The position numbers were made by a program, and so were the translations under genes. Below the pieces are notes generated by a model. The model was not told the DNA's origin, searched no databases, and saw only the letters and a program-made list of their open reading frames with translations. From NCBI GenBank assembly GCA_007844125.1, contig CM017556.1, forward strand, positions 19,939,607 through 20,003,606: a DNA stretch of 64,000 nucleotides, read 5' to 3'. This document shows, one piece after another, positions 33,103-48,100 of the stretch. The stretch is from Sinonovacula constricta. Its lineage: Eukaryota > Mollusca > Bivalvia > Cardiida > Solecurtidae. Positions within the stretch are counted from its first letter, which is position 1, and every line of letters begins with the position of its first letter.

Positions 33103-36100
33103 CTGTAATACAATGTTAGAAGAAATGTTAACACTACCAGTCCATTATCTGTACAGAAATACAAATACTTACATTTATGTTATGTATGAAACTATACTTC
33201 CAGTGCATGAAAATAGTTTAGATTTCTATTTTGTATTATACAAAGAAACGCTAATACTTCCAGTTCACATTATGCTTAAGAATATATTGTTTATATTTAT
33301 TTGATAAGCATATCCTTTAATCCTAAATGAATGAACATGGTTCATATAATATTTCTTTAAAATAAACAAGAAATGTCTTTAAAAAGACAAACGGCGTCGG
33401 ATTAAAAAAAAGGAAAAACAAAAAAATTTCTTTTAAAAGGCTATGCGGCGTTTGTGAAGCATTAGCTTACACATTTTTATCGTGTTTATGTTTCTATTGA
33501 ATATAAATTTGTGAGAAAAATGGCATGAAAATGGTGTACATTTTTAAACTAGTCGCTCCATCTGCGCCTCATAATTCCCACGTAATAGGCACTTAAAGTT
33601 ACGAAGTAGTTAGATTGTGCCGGAAGTGAACGGTCTGCTTTGCGGCATATGACCGAGATGATGTTTAAACAAATGTAGGATCAAGTGACATTTTATACAC
33701 TATATACAATTATACTGTAGGAAATGGGGTACATTGGTAAACTGGAAATTATCTCTCTTGTTTGTTAATATCCGAGGTATTCCAAAGAGTAGGTAGGTCC
33801 TTTATAGTCGGAATTCTTGGACTTTATCGCCCGTTCTTTTGTAGATTTTGCAGTTACAAACGGTGAAATTTCTTTTGCACAAATATAAGCTTAAAATTTA
33901 TTTAAATACTTATAGAGATTTGTTATTTAAAAAAGAAAATGGAAGTGTTTGTTGATGATGGTTAACTTGAAAGTCAAAGAAGTCAACATACACTCCAAAA
34001 AGAACAAGCATAAAAACCGAGTAAAACAAATGAAAGGACCTACTTGCATTTAGAGGTTATTCAGGGGAGACTATTCATTAATGTCACTCATTGATATAGA
34101 CTTGTTTATGACTTAAATACCTGTATAAATAACTATATATCGCCACCCCGAGGACGTTTATTAGAAACACTACGGTATATGATGCTATTAGGAATTTCTA
34201 CCAATGCGAATCGCTCTGATATTCATTTAGGCTAGCCTTGAGTCAGCATTTGTAAGTAGGTCAAAAGTGAGGTTAGACAGCTACGCCGAAAAAAAGTAAA
34301 TACCTGTAACCATAGTTATGCATGTTGACATTCTCAAGACTGGCATGTCGAGACTGTCCACCCATATATGTAGTCTCGAAAGGGTATTCATAATCCCTGG
34401 ACCGGTCTCGAGACCTTTCTCTGTCCTTCCCAGATGTCTTTTTCTTCTTTACCTCAGGCTAAAGCACAAAAATATCAGTTTTCCATTTATATTACAATAT
34501 ATTCTTAGACTTATAGCCAACTTAAAAAAAAACTGCAAAATTATTGGTAGGGTGTTTAACAACAACGACAACAACAGGTAATCTTACTTATCACCTTTGA
34601 CGAATTGAATAAGCATAATTATGAATGCATTTTAATTTAAGTCCTATATAAATGTAGTCAAACGTAAATATGGAAAAGTTTCATTACTATATGTGACATA
34701 TATTTGACAAAAAAATAAATTAAAGTCTTATCATACCCTATATACAATTCCGATTTGTTTTGTGCTTATCATGCAATCAGAAAGAACCCAGATTGGCTAT
34801 TCCCTATTTTTGTAGGTAAAATGCCTTAATTCTAACTATTAAGAAACTACATTCTTACCACCCTTGTGGGTAGGTATTTGGTACATAATTACTGCAGAAA
34901 ACTTAAATTGTTTCCTTTTTTAAACTTTTGAAAAATTCCTTTTTTTTTAAACTTTTGGAAAAGACTTAAGACTAAAGCTTGTGCATAAAATGGAATCTAA
35001 TTGAGATGAGAATTAATTTAAAAAGCCTGAGTGATTTAATAAAAAATAAGTGCATTAAAAATAAAATTATTACATGTATATTGAAAAAAACAATACCTTG
35101 CCACAATGGAAGATAACTACAACATTTCTTCCATTTCAAATGGGGAATATAACTTGATATTTTGTTTTTGCTCAGAGTATTACGAAAACTTGGTAACTTG
35201 CGACTGCATGGACTTAAAAGAAGACTTTTTCTTCAATTTTCATCAGCATTCATTAAATTGGCATGAACAGTCCATACTTACTGTCTGAAAGAATGGTAAT
35301 AAACGATAGTTGACAAATTTAAGCACCATACTTTTATATAGAACACAAAGGAAGCACCTTAACACAAGTACTGCATAGCCATGGAAAAAAAATCAACTAA
35401 TAAATTAGTCAGTTACCTTTTTCTGTTTGCTCTGGTAGCTGGTCAAATTTCATAGGTATGGCAGTGTTGATGGAAGTAATATTCTGAGAAGAAGATGTAA
35501 GATGACTCTGAAAATGTTAGAAAATTAATGAAACAGTCATACAATGGTACTATACAATAATTATAAATGTTTTGGATGGTTTTTCGAGAGCAATACACGT
35601 AATTACTTTATAAAATTTTGCTAGTTTGGTTCTAAATCAATATTATGCCCCACTGCAGCATGGTTCATAAAAAAAACTCCTGTCGATTTGAAGTTCTAAT
35701 GCATCACAGGAGCAGAACACCCTCTCCCACTACAAAGAAATCAAATAATTAAAAACTGAAAACAATGTAATAGATTTAGTCACAATCAATATATTCACTA
35801 AAATGTTGATTTAAATATTTAAGTTTAAAATTTGCGTCATTATACAAATATACAAATGTATATTTCATCAAACACTAGTGGCAGGAAGTACAACACAGAC
35901 ATACCACATGCAAAGAAAGCACAAAAATGGAGATAATAGTTGTGCAAACCAACACACAAATACACACAAACAGGATTGGCAATGTGCAGTGTTTCAGCTG
36001 TATTTAACTGTGTATTGGGAAGATAAAATTGAATGAATGGGGTCCCAAAGTTGGTTTAGTTAAGTAATTAGTTAACTAGTTCTTCAGTTTACTTTCAATT

Positions 36101-39100
36101 TGTTATATAAGCTAACAAATCTTCATTTATATGTTAAGTGACAACAGACTAAACTAATATACAGAAAATAAACTGATTTCACATAATGTGATGTATAGAT
36201 GTTCAATGTAGAAAATTATACTTTCTTCACTAAAAATGCAATATTTAATTATGTCCTAAGTCACTTCAAATATATCCATTGCTAACTTAAATTATTTTAT
36301 AATATCTACACACTGTAAAACTGTATGTAATAAAGAAATCAGTAATCTTTTGCATTTTCCCAATCTTTGCATAAACATTCACCAAAAACAAATATACTCA
36401 GTCTTTAAAAAGTGAGATAGATGTGCAACTCTATAAGTTATATTGAAGAAAGATATAATTAAAACATACTTAAAATATTACTTATATTACTAAAATATTA
36501 TGGTACAGATTTCAAAACTTATCTTTGGATTATTTTATTAGTTTAATTATTTTCGTTAACAACATAAAAAGGTCTAATTGATACTGGCAGTTCCAAGTTC
36601 TTTAGTTATACTTTGGAACCATTTAAAGAAATAATATCTTAAAATATTTTTAAACACCCAACTAATGAAAAATTTATACTACTCCTTCAGTACCTGTGTT
36701 TATCACAAAACACATGTCAAAGTCAAGTATAGGTATTCAGTTTATATTGCATGTTATGTTAATATTTCACTTTTCAATTCAATTTGGGATCTGTTAATTT
36801 TCAATTTGATTTAAGATATATAAAGATAAACAAAATAAAAAGGAATTATATATAATTGGAAGTGGGTAATGACCTACAAGTCAAAAATATGATTTAAAGT
36901 TCTTAGATTTAAGAAATAAAATATGTACCAATACATGTGCAAAAATATTATCCACCTCTATGTCAAAATGTGTAAAATCAATACACAGGATTAAATGTGT
37001 AATGACATGAGCTGTCAAAGGCCAGTGTGTGTGACAAATCATTTCTTAGATAGTATGATGTATTGTAAGCTTTATAGTATTTGTATTCCAAACTTAAACC
37101 TGTATTTATATCCACAAATTTAGCCTGTGTTTATAGGCACTAACTTTTTTTTAAGATGACCTAAGACCACTTATCTCAAAATCCAACCTGGAATTAGGAA
37201 ACATGTCTAAATGTCTGATTATTTAGCAGATGCCACATGTTTAATTTTCATTCCAATCTAAATATTGGTTATTGATATTTAAGCTTAATTAAAGTGCTGC
37301 AAACACTGTGGTATGCATTGCTTCAGACAAGTAGTCTCATTTTGAGACAATTAGAATTGGTGTAGATAAATTGTTTTACATGTATTATTATTTGGTGTAA
37401 GATAACGTCCCTTCTTGATATCCACATGTCCACCTTCAATGTCATGGACATGAGCAGGAGGTTAAAGGTCAGATCACAGTATTACTTTGAAACCTAACTG
37501 ATGTGAAGCGAGGGATGTGGTCACTGGTTACTTCACAGTATGTTGTACTGCTATGTGCTCTATTGCTTATGCAGTAAATAACAATACTTTTGCACTTTAA
37601 ACAAAGTGGGCGTCACAGATGCTAACATCGATGCTCATGTGCTGATAGCTTGCCTTATTCATTGAACTTGAAAAGTCAAGCTAAAAATGCCTCATTCAAA
37701 ACTTACACACATTATGACATAATTTTTAAAAGTTTAAATCTTTAAGTATACTAGCATGCTGTGCTGAGTAAGGCCCAATGTCACCCATGATAACACACCA
37801 TCAGCACCTCAGAGACCTGTGCATATAACCTACCGACAGCTCATATGGCATATATACATGCACCTTCTTCTTACGACTCTTGGCCTGTTATAAATAACCA
37901 TGCAGAATGAAAGTCTAGAAAATCCTAGTGCTTTGTTATGCACATATTTTTTACACTATCATAGTTTACACTTATTATTATTAATCCTGTTTTGCTAATA
38001 TATTCTAACTCTAACACAAAAACAACACTGGTTATTCTGTCTGAGCAAACATGTTCTTATCAGTTTTAAGTATAAGAAAACATTAATATAGTGATTGCCA
38101 CTGAGCTTTGAACACTACAATAATAATGCAAGAAAAGGATAGAGACAAAATAATACTTCTAACTTAACTTTCCACTGATTCCACACAATCATTATACATG
38201 TTTCTCTAAAAACAGCTGAGGTATCTCTTAGTCATGTACAAGAAGATATCAAATAAATTATTTTGGGGCAAGCTGCAGACACACTACAAATAAAAGTTTA
38301 CACTACCCTTTCTTTGACAGTGTAATGTCACATATCAAGATCAGGTGGGAGTGTAAGGTTTATATAGCACTTGTCCATGTTATTGTTCTCACTTTTTCAG
38401 TTCAACTGTGAAGTTCAACGTTTGAACAAAGATTTTATTGAATATGATGAAACACAACAGCACAGTTTTGGACAGCAGAAACCTGACTAAAGACATACAC
38501 ATCAATAATATGAATGTCAGTTTGAATAAAGAATAAAAATTACTGGCACAAATGTATTTCTTAACCTAAATGTGAAAAAATATTAAACACCTTCCCTGAT
38601 TTTATAAAATGCATCATCAAAACGTTACACAAAATTGTGACATATAGTATTCAACACATGTAGCACACTATGCTGTGTTATGCACAATATCACCCCGTGT
38701 TACCACACCATCAACACCTCAGAACACCTGTGCACACAACCTACCGATGACCCATATGGCATATATACATGCACCTTCTTCCTATGATGTTTGGCCTGCT
38801 AAAAATAACCATGTATGATGAAAGTCTAAACTAAAAAATATTATTGCAATGTCATGCACATCTTTTTCACACTATTAAACTTCATTTATAAAATATGCCT
38901 TCTCACATTGCAATTTATTATTTTGTCTCTTTTTGGATAATTCTTGAAATTAGTAATTTTATAATAATACACAGTTGCAAGAAGGTCTTGGAACCTATTT
39001 GATAAGACCTTTCTTATAAATGTGCCTCCAAAACAGAAATTAACAAATGATAAAATTAATTGTACAAATCATTAGTAAGTGTGTCCAATTTGCTATTATA

Positions 39101-42100
39101 AGGTTACTAACACAAACAAAATGACAAGCTGCGACAGTCACAACTACCATTTCTGTCAGTAACATTAATAAAGAATAATTGTCATAATCTTTTTAACACT
39201 AAAATTATAAAGGAGAAAAAACAAACAAGACAAAATAAATAAAAAAATACACAAAATTAAAAAAATGAGGGGTAAAGGAAGAAAAACAAAGTTTAAACCA
39301 TGCACTGATTGTACTTAAAATAGTTCTAATACAAGAACACCATTAAGTGGAGCATTGTAAGCCCATTATTCAAGCCACAACTGCAAATTGATATGTTGTA
39401 TTTGTAAAGTAATTCCGCTGAGAAATAAAGGAGAAATTAGCAAAAGAAATGCAAATAAAAAACACTAAGGGCAATAACTCAAGATTGGAGTTATCTCACC
39501 TTTAAAACCAACTTCTCATTTATGTCAATCATCCATGTAAGTATTATAAAATTAAAAGGTATACTAAAGGAGAAGGAGCCTGTACAAAACTTTGCAAAGA
39601 CAAATAATGAAGGGCAATAACTCCAGAACAAACAAGCAAAAAAATGCTTAGTTCTCATCAAAATGTTCATCCATCTAAAAATAAAGACTTTCCAATGAGT
39701 AATAAAGGGGGAGATATTCACACAAGAAACTGAGAATGGAACAGACAGATGGTGCTTTAAGAAAATACAACCCTTAGGTCATAAAAAAGAAAGAAAATGG
39801 TAAATAAAATAGTATATTATTTTAGCAGCACTATTTCTATCTGCTTCAATGTAAATAGAAGGGGTTGTTCTTAAATTCTATGACATATTGTCATACAAAT
39901 CTGTATTTTAACTGGCCAACATTATTAATAATACATTTACATCATTACTGTTTGCAAATTTGAAATTACTGACATAAAAAACTTGTTTTTGTTTTATGTT
40001 TTTCTCACGAGGAAATGAAAGGATTTTGCTGTGCAACACAGGGATAAACTTGCCGATACTAGGATGACAACTTTGAAAATAATGCAAAAGAATGCGGAGC
40101 ACAAAGTATTTCAGAAATGTCTCTCGAAATATTATTTGTTCAAATAGTATGGCAAATTAATGGCCAAGGAAAGTCTACATCTATCAACGAGACTTGCTCA
40201 ACTGGGTTCTATATATTTTTCTCAGCTAAAGTAACACCCACACCAGTTAAAGGTTAAACTAAAGAGACAGACTGATGAAAGTGGTTCTGGCAATTTACCG
40301 AGGAACCTATTACAGAGAGTGAGACTGATTTTTTAAATGTATGTGCATCCTGGATCAGATGTCGTAATTGTTTTTTAATGAGTCGTGCTGTGCTGCATGG
40401 CAAAAATTCTGAGAAAGAACTTTAGTTTGACATCATGACATGGTTTTGAGGCCAGAGACTGGTACCATGTTTGCATATTGTTTTTTATGAAATATTTGTT
40501 CCTTATAGTGAAAATTTCTCATGTTGTTTTTAAAATTTTTTAAGCAGGAATTTCAAAACATTTCCCTTTTATTCACATTGTGAAAACTGATTTGTCATGG
40601 AGTTCTGGGACAACCATTGTTTAAGTATGTTATGCATATGAACATACTTTACAAAAAAGCAACAATCTAGATAAAGGATAATTATGACAAAACAAGATTA
40701 TGAACCCACCCCTTTATCTTCATCTGACTTGCTGGATCGGCTTGACTTTGACAGACCCTTGCTGTCCTTGCTATCTTTGCTGGTCCTGTCTCTTGTATCA
40801 TACCCTACCCTCACCTGGACAGGCTGGTATGATTTTTCCCGCTCTCTCTCTTCCTGTTCTCTGTGTCTTTGTTTCTCCTTCTCTCGTTCACGATCTTTAC
40901 TTCTCTCTGTGTCAGAGTTATAGCCTTTATTGATAGAAGAGTAGGGTTGGTTTTTGCCTGAGGCCGACAGCAGCAGTGTTTCATATCCAGAAGGCTTAGT
41001 GATGCTTGACTGGTTAGAGGGAACGCTATCAATGTAATCATAACTCTTGCTTGAGGCAGACATATTCTGGGAATGAAGAGAAAAAAGTACAAATGTAACT
41101 TTAAAAAATAAAAAAACTTTTAAAGCCTCAAAATGCAGTTGACAATCAATAACCACAATGTTTTGCAACATCATTTTGAATGATCTCATACAGGGGTGCA
41201 ACAGTTCAAGTTTCCCAATTTGCGTGCATTAAGCAGTGCATTTAGTGTGCATTCAGCATGCGTGCAGCATTCCATTTCCGTGTGAAAATCATGCATTCAC
41301 CTTCCCATTTTTGTGAGTACTTGCATTCATTCGTGTGAAAGAAAACTTATGGACAGCATGAATAAAAAATCGCAATTTCTTGTACATTAGGAACAATCTT
41401 GGACGAGATACGAAAATGAATTGTCGCCTCTAACATTTGCTTGCTAGGAGTTAGTAACACATAGCAAAGTGAAACTTCATTTAAAGTGCAAAAATGGGGT
41501 TGAGTTTAATATGACCCAAAAGGGTACTGATTAGATGAAAATAGTTTTTTCCTCCATACCGGCTGGCCTTTTCTTTCACCTTATGTCAAAAGTAAGTTTA
41601 ACTGATCATTATTTGACACAAACATATTCTGTCATGGCCATCAATGTCACAATCAAATTATGTTTCAGTCAAATGTTCACAGAAAAATCTGATTCATTCA
41701 TTCGTAGTATGCACTAGACTTGAAATTTACTATTGTATATTGTATTGTTAATAAAAACAACTTAATGTGATACATTGTCCATAAATAAGTTTATTGATTT
41801 GCAATTTCTGCCATAATAAACCCACCATATGGATGTCATTAAATGGTTTCGTTTACCCTTGTCTTTCACCCTTAGGCATTCGGTGAGCAACAACATATAG
41901 AAACCTTGTTATAAACAATGATAATGCGACAGTAGTTTTCACCCTTCCATAAATATGAAGGTATGTCTGAATTACTAAATACCTTACACACTTTAATTTT
42001 GAATAACATTGTATGAAATATAAAATACAACCAAAATGAGTTTAAACATTGAAACTCAACATTTTTGTTAACAAAGTGTCTTGCCCTTTGAAATGTGTTA

Positions 42101-45100
42101 CATGATTTAAAAAAAACACCCTGATGAGCAAAACAATTTAAGGCCAAACAAACTGCTTAATGCTGATAAAATCTAAAAAATCCAAAATGCATAAAGGCCA
42201 TGAGATCCGAAAAAAAGTATGAATGCCAAAGCACACAAATAAATGCAAAATTTGATCGATCGCGTTCATACTGCGCGTCCCTGCGAGGGTTCAGTGTTCT
42301 TTCCGCCTTTGTTCATCGTGCGTGAAGCATGCGTTTGGTAACACAATATAGTTGCACCACTGTACATTGTTAAATATATCAATCTGATCAAATATTGTTT
42401 TCGGCTTGCAACATCAGTGAACATGGACAACAATAAAACCTAGTGTTCCCCTGGCCCCCCCTTAGTATCAGCAAACAAAGACAAGAAAGAAGACCATGGT
42501 TCCCTTAACCCCCTTAGTATTAGCAAACAAAGACAAGAAAGAAGACCATGGTTCCCTTAACCCCCTTAGTATCAGCAAACAAATACAAGAAAGAAGACCA
42601 TGGTTCCCATAACCCCCTTAGTATCAGCTAACAAAGACAAGAAAGAAGACCATGGTTCCCTTAACCCCCTTAGTATCAGCAAACAAAGACAAGAAAGAAG
42701 ACCATGGTTCTCCTAGCCCCCTTAGTATCAGCAAACAAAGACAAGAAAGAAGACCATGGTTCTCCTAGCCCCCTTAGTATCAGCAAACAAAGACAAGAAA
42801 GAAGACCATGGTTCTCCTAGCCCCCTTAGTATCAGCAAACAAATACAAGAAAGAAGACCATGGTTCCCTTTACCCCCTTAGTATCAGCAAACAAATACAA
42901 GAAAGAAGACCATGGTTCCCATAACCCCCTTAGTATCAGCAAACAAAGACAAGAAAGAAGACCATGGTTCCCTTTACCCCCTTAGTATCAGCAAACAAAT
43001 ACAAGAAAGAAGACCATGGTTCCCATAACCCCCTTAGTATCAGCAAACAAAGACAAGAAAGAAGACCATGGTTCCCTTAACCCCCTTAGTATCAGCAAAC
43101 AAAGACAAGCAAGAAGACCATGGTTCCCTTAACCCCCTTAGTATCAGCAAACAAATACAAGAAAGAAGACCATGGTTATAGCCCCCTTAGTATCAGCAAA
43201 CAAATACAAGAAAGAAGACCATGGTTCCCTTAACCCCCTTAGTATCAGCAAACAAAGACAAGAAAAAAGACCATGGTTCTCGTAGCCCCCTTAGTATCAG
43301 CAAACAAAGACAAGCAAGAAGGCCATGGTTCTACTAGCCCCCTTAGTATTCATTTTTGGGTTCAGATAGATGAGCAACCAGACTTCAGTATTACCCCATA
43401 TAAAATTGTGACAAAAGTGAGGTTTAAAAGTTTACTAGAAGTAGTCTCCAATGTTCTTAAGCAAATGTCATAGCATGAATTAGACAGTATAAAAATACAT
43501 TAAGTAGAAAGCAAAAAACACAAATATGTTTATAAAAACACAATTATTCTTGTACATGATACCCATAACTAACCTTGGTGTCTGGCTGGTGTCTGGCCTG
43601 GCCTGCTTTCTGTGCCTGCAGGATGGAGGAGATGCCTTCTGTTCCACTCATCATCTCAGACTCATGAAGGATGTTAGATATCTTTACATCCTCAAGATCC
43701 ACTGCCTTGCTCTTGTGATCCAGCTTGTTGCTGTCAGTGTTATCATACAGATTAGTACCCCTCTTCTTATGGGCCAGCTCCATGGCATGAACCTGTCGGT
43801 CAACTTCAAGGAAGGGGTTTGAACCTGAAACACACCAAGAGTTAAAAAATTTAAGTAGCTTATAAATTACATATTTTTAAAAAAATATTTTGCAACCCAG
43901 CTACTCACTTTTTTTCGCATTTAAACAATAGGATATAGGTATATATTTAAAAAGGACAACCAATGCTGTTTTCTATATCTAGTCTTCCTCAAGTTATCAG
44001 GTTAGTAGCATAACCATCTTGTTATATCGAAAAGAATGAAATAAACTACAACAATGAACACTTTACTTTAAAGTTATAGGCTGTCATAGCATCGGAAACT
44101 AAAGCTAACACTTAAAGATATATATAAACCAAATACACTCACATGTACTCACTAGGGATACATACAATAATAAAGTGAGATCTTTCAGTGATAAGTTACA
44201 TGAAAGATGAACACACAAAGAGATAAAGTGACACTTTTCAGTGACTGGATATCCTACAGATAGACACACAAAGTGACTCTTTTCAGTGACTGGATATCCT
44301 ACATATGGACACATAAAGTGACACTTTTCAGTGACTGGATATCCTTCAGATGGACACATAAAGTGACACTTTTCTGTGACTGGATGTCCTACAGATGGAC
44401 ACACAAAGTGACTCTTTTCAGTGACTGGATATCCTACATATGGACACATAAAGTGACACTTTTCAGTGACTGGATATCCTACAGATAGACACACAAAGTG
44501 ACTCTTTTCAGTGACTGGATATCCTACATATGGACACATAAAGTGACACTTTTCAGTGACTGGATATCCTACAGATGGACACATAAAGTGACACTTTTCT
44601 GTGGCTGGATATCCTACAGATGGACACACAAAGTGACTCTTTTCAGTGACTGGATATCCTACAGATGGACACATAAAGTGACACTTTTTAGTGACTGGAT
44701 ATCCTTCAGATGGACACATAAAGTGACACTTTTCTGTGACAGGATATCCTACATATGGACACATAAAGTGACACTTTTCAGTGACTGGATATCCTACAGA
44801 TGGACACACAAAGTGACACTTTTCTGTGACTGGATATCCTACAAATGGACACATAAAGTGACACTTTTCAGTGACTGGATATCCTACAAATGGACACACA
44901 AAGTGACACTTTTCTATGACTGGATATCCTACAAATGGACACACAAAGTGACACTTTTCAGTGACTGGATATCCTACAGATAGACACATAACGTGAGGTA
45001 TTTCAGTGATAAGACATATTAAAGATGAACACACAAACAAAGTGACATTTTTCTGTGAATTGGTATCCAACAGATGGCCACACAAAGTTACACTTTTCTT

Positions 45101-48100
45101 TGACTTGATGTCCTACAGATGGATACACAAACAAAGTGAAATCTTTCAATGATAAGCCATATTAAAGATGGACACAAAAACAGACACAGTGACACCTGTG
45201 TAGCCAGTACTTATAAAAACAGGCGACATAACAAGAGTGGTTGACTAATTAAGAGCTTTATGGTAAAATGTAAGCTTTATAATACTTGCACACAAAACTT
45301 TAAACTGCAATGCCTATGCACCAAATTCATTCTGAGTAGAATTAGGGCCATATTTTCCACATCACTTAACCTCAAATAAAAAAGCTTGATAAGATCTGTA
45401 TGTAAAATCACTAGACAGACTTGTAAAATTTCATTTCAGTCTACACTTTGTTTATTGAGATATAAGCTTGATTGTACTTGCATACAAAATTTTAACCTGA
45501 GCATTATTGAATAATATCTAATATTCAAGATGAAGGCTAAATCGGGGTATGGAGCTGTCTGGTATGTGTCCCTTACATTTTCAGATATCTTATATAAATA
45601 TAACACTAAACAACACTTCAATGCAGATGTAGCCTATATTTCATTGTATATACAATTATATTCTAATACACTTCTAAAGTCTGACACAGTATACTCACCT
45701 TGAGTTGAGATATCATTGTTCTTTTTCTCCCCAGTCATTATTGAAGAATCATTGTGCTGGTGAGTTAAGAAAAGATATGCAAATTTAATATATAAAATTT
45801 TCATAAAAAATCTAAAAAATAGATCGCAATATATGCATTAAAATAATAAAAACATTACATTTTTCAAGTGATCCAGCAATTGTTTCTTTTTTCTTTAAAG
45901 AAATAAGCTTTCTAAAGTTGCAGAAAAGCAGTAAAGACACTAAGCATACAACAAACTAAAATAAATAAATAAGTGTATCAAAATCACCATTGACATAATA
46001 AAACTGCAGAGCAATAATGTTGTGACAAATATGAATTGGTCATTTATAAAGAAATTGATTTAATATTGAAAAGAAAACTAGGTATTTCTTTATTAAGATC
46101 ATAAGATGTTTATACCACTACAATGTTGAGAAAAAGGCAAATTTAGTAACACAAGGAAAAGTGTATGGATTCAGGACATTTATTTGCCCAGACATGGATT
46201 CCACCAAAAATGTAACCCAACAATACCAATGTTTTGGTCTTTATAAATCCAATGTGAGTGTCTATTACATAGGACAATGGATTAGAGACTTCCATGTTTA
46301 CAACACCCCCACCCCAACCACATATACGGACAATTCTTAGTCCGGACATTTCTCAGTTAGTGAAAATTGCAGGGTCGGACAATGCTCAGTTGGTTGATTT
46401 GCAGGGCCGGCATTTCTCAGTTACTTGTTTTGCAGGGTCGCACAATTCTCAGTCCGGGCATTTCTCCATTGGTTGATTTATAGGGCCGGACAATTGTTTG
46501 AGAACCATTCTTGACGTTGATTAAACCAATCAATTTCATAAGTGTTATAAAACAACACCTTAATTAAATACTAAAAGACAATCATCAAAAACCAGATAGT
46601 TTTCTTTGCTGTCAATCATAAATAAACCTGTGAACCAAATTATAGATCATCTTTGACCAAAGCCGCGAAAATCCTTTAATTGGCCAACCCACTGTTCTTT
46701 AATTGTGACATGCTTTACTCTAATTTCAAACTGAAATGTTTGTTAGTATATAAGTCTTAGCGCAGCCTACGATCATTATTCCAAAAATGGAAATTCTAAT
46801 AAGTAACACAGGCTCCAAGAAAATACTCCATGAGGGGTACGTCTACGTAAAGAACCGGACGAACAAAACAACCATCAGATGATTCCAGGACAAACAATGG
46901 GTTCCGCCACCTCGTCGGTCACGCTCACCCATCACTGTGGACGGTCATCACATGTCTTTAGAAGGACAACGCAAGTTCCTGATGGCGATTGGAAAGTGTG
47001 TCCACCTGGACCATTAGAAACTGACTGAATGTGACACTGACTGTAGTGCTACAGATCTTGTGTTTTTATACAGTGCTTTTGCCCAGTAAAATGTTTATTT
47101 TGTAAATGTGCTATTATGTTCAGTGCTGAGTATGTTTATTATATATTAATTACCTTAAAATTTGTACTTTGTATTTGTTTTATGACACGCACCTTGTCTT
47201 TTTCAATAAAACATTTAATTGGTACCAGTCTTGAATTTGGTTCTTCAATAACGCAAAGAGCAATTGATGCGTTTACATCAAATACAATATCTGCATCATT
47301 TTTTAATTATTTCACTTTAATGTCAAAATGGATTTATACAACAATTTTATCACAAATATTGCTATACTTTGAAATATATTTACGGAGAAATGTCCGGACT
47401 GAAAATTGTCCGGCCCTGCAAAACAAGTAACTGAAAAATGTCCAGCCCTGCAAATTAACAAACTGAGAATTGCCCGACCCTGCAAATTTCACTGAGAAAT
47501 GTCCGAACTGAGAATTGTCTGTATATCCCCCAACCAACCACACACCATTAGCCCTTGAGCAAGACTATTTATTGCACCTTGCTCCAGGCACAGACTACCT
47601 GAGTACTGGTTCTAACCAGGAAGTTGGCAGTTAAGAGGGATTAACAGCTGAAAGAATTTGTTTTCAAGTCATTTATAAATAAATAGGTTTAAACATTAAG
47701 AACCAAACAACTAACAAAACTTTAAGGTTAAATGAAAGTATTTATAAAGGGGTTTGGGGTTTGTCGGCATTTTTGCAGATACTTTGCAGCAACATTTCTA
47801 TCATTATAGCACAGGGGCACTTATGAGGTGCCAAGGGACTGAACCCAGCCAGTCCATTATACTGACACCATATTTATAAAGAGTTAGCTTGGTAATCTTG
47901 GGGTTTGTTCAAATGATTTTATTTTTCCAGTTTATGGCATACCAACTTTATAAAGGTCAAGCAACCTTAAATAAAAGTTTAAACATGTAATTGTTAAAAA
48001 ATAAAAATATATTTCAGTAAAAATATAATAATATATAAGAATAGTTCACTTGTGAAAGATGTAGAATAATAAATGACACAACATTTACAGGGAAATGAAA

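Noticed and set aside
42435..43350. CRISPR-like repeat array
   Set aside because: Head-to-tail minisatellite without unique spacers, in a eukaryotic intron.
44105..45085. A 326-residue minus-strand open frame made of 15-residue repeats
   Set aside because: It coincides with the 45-bp tandem array inside a gene B intron, is open on both strands and has no splice or domain support.
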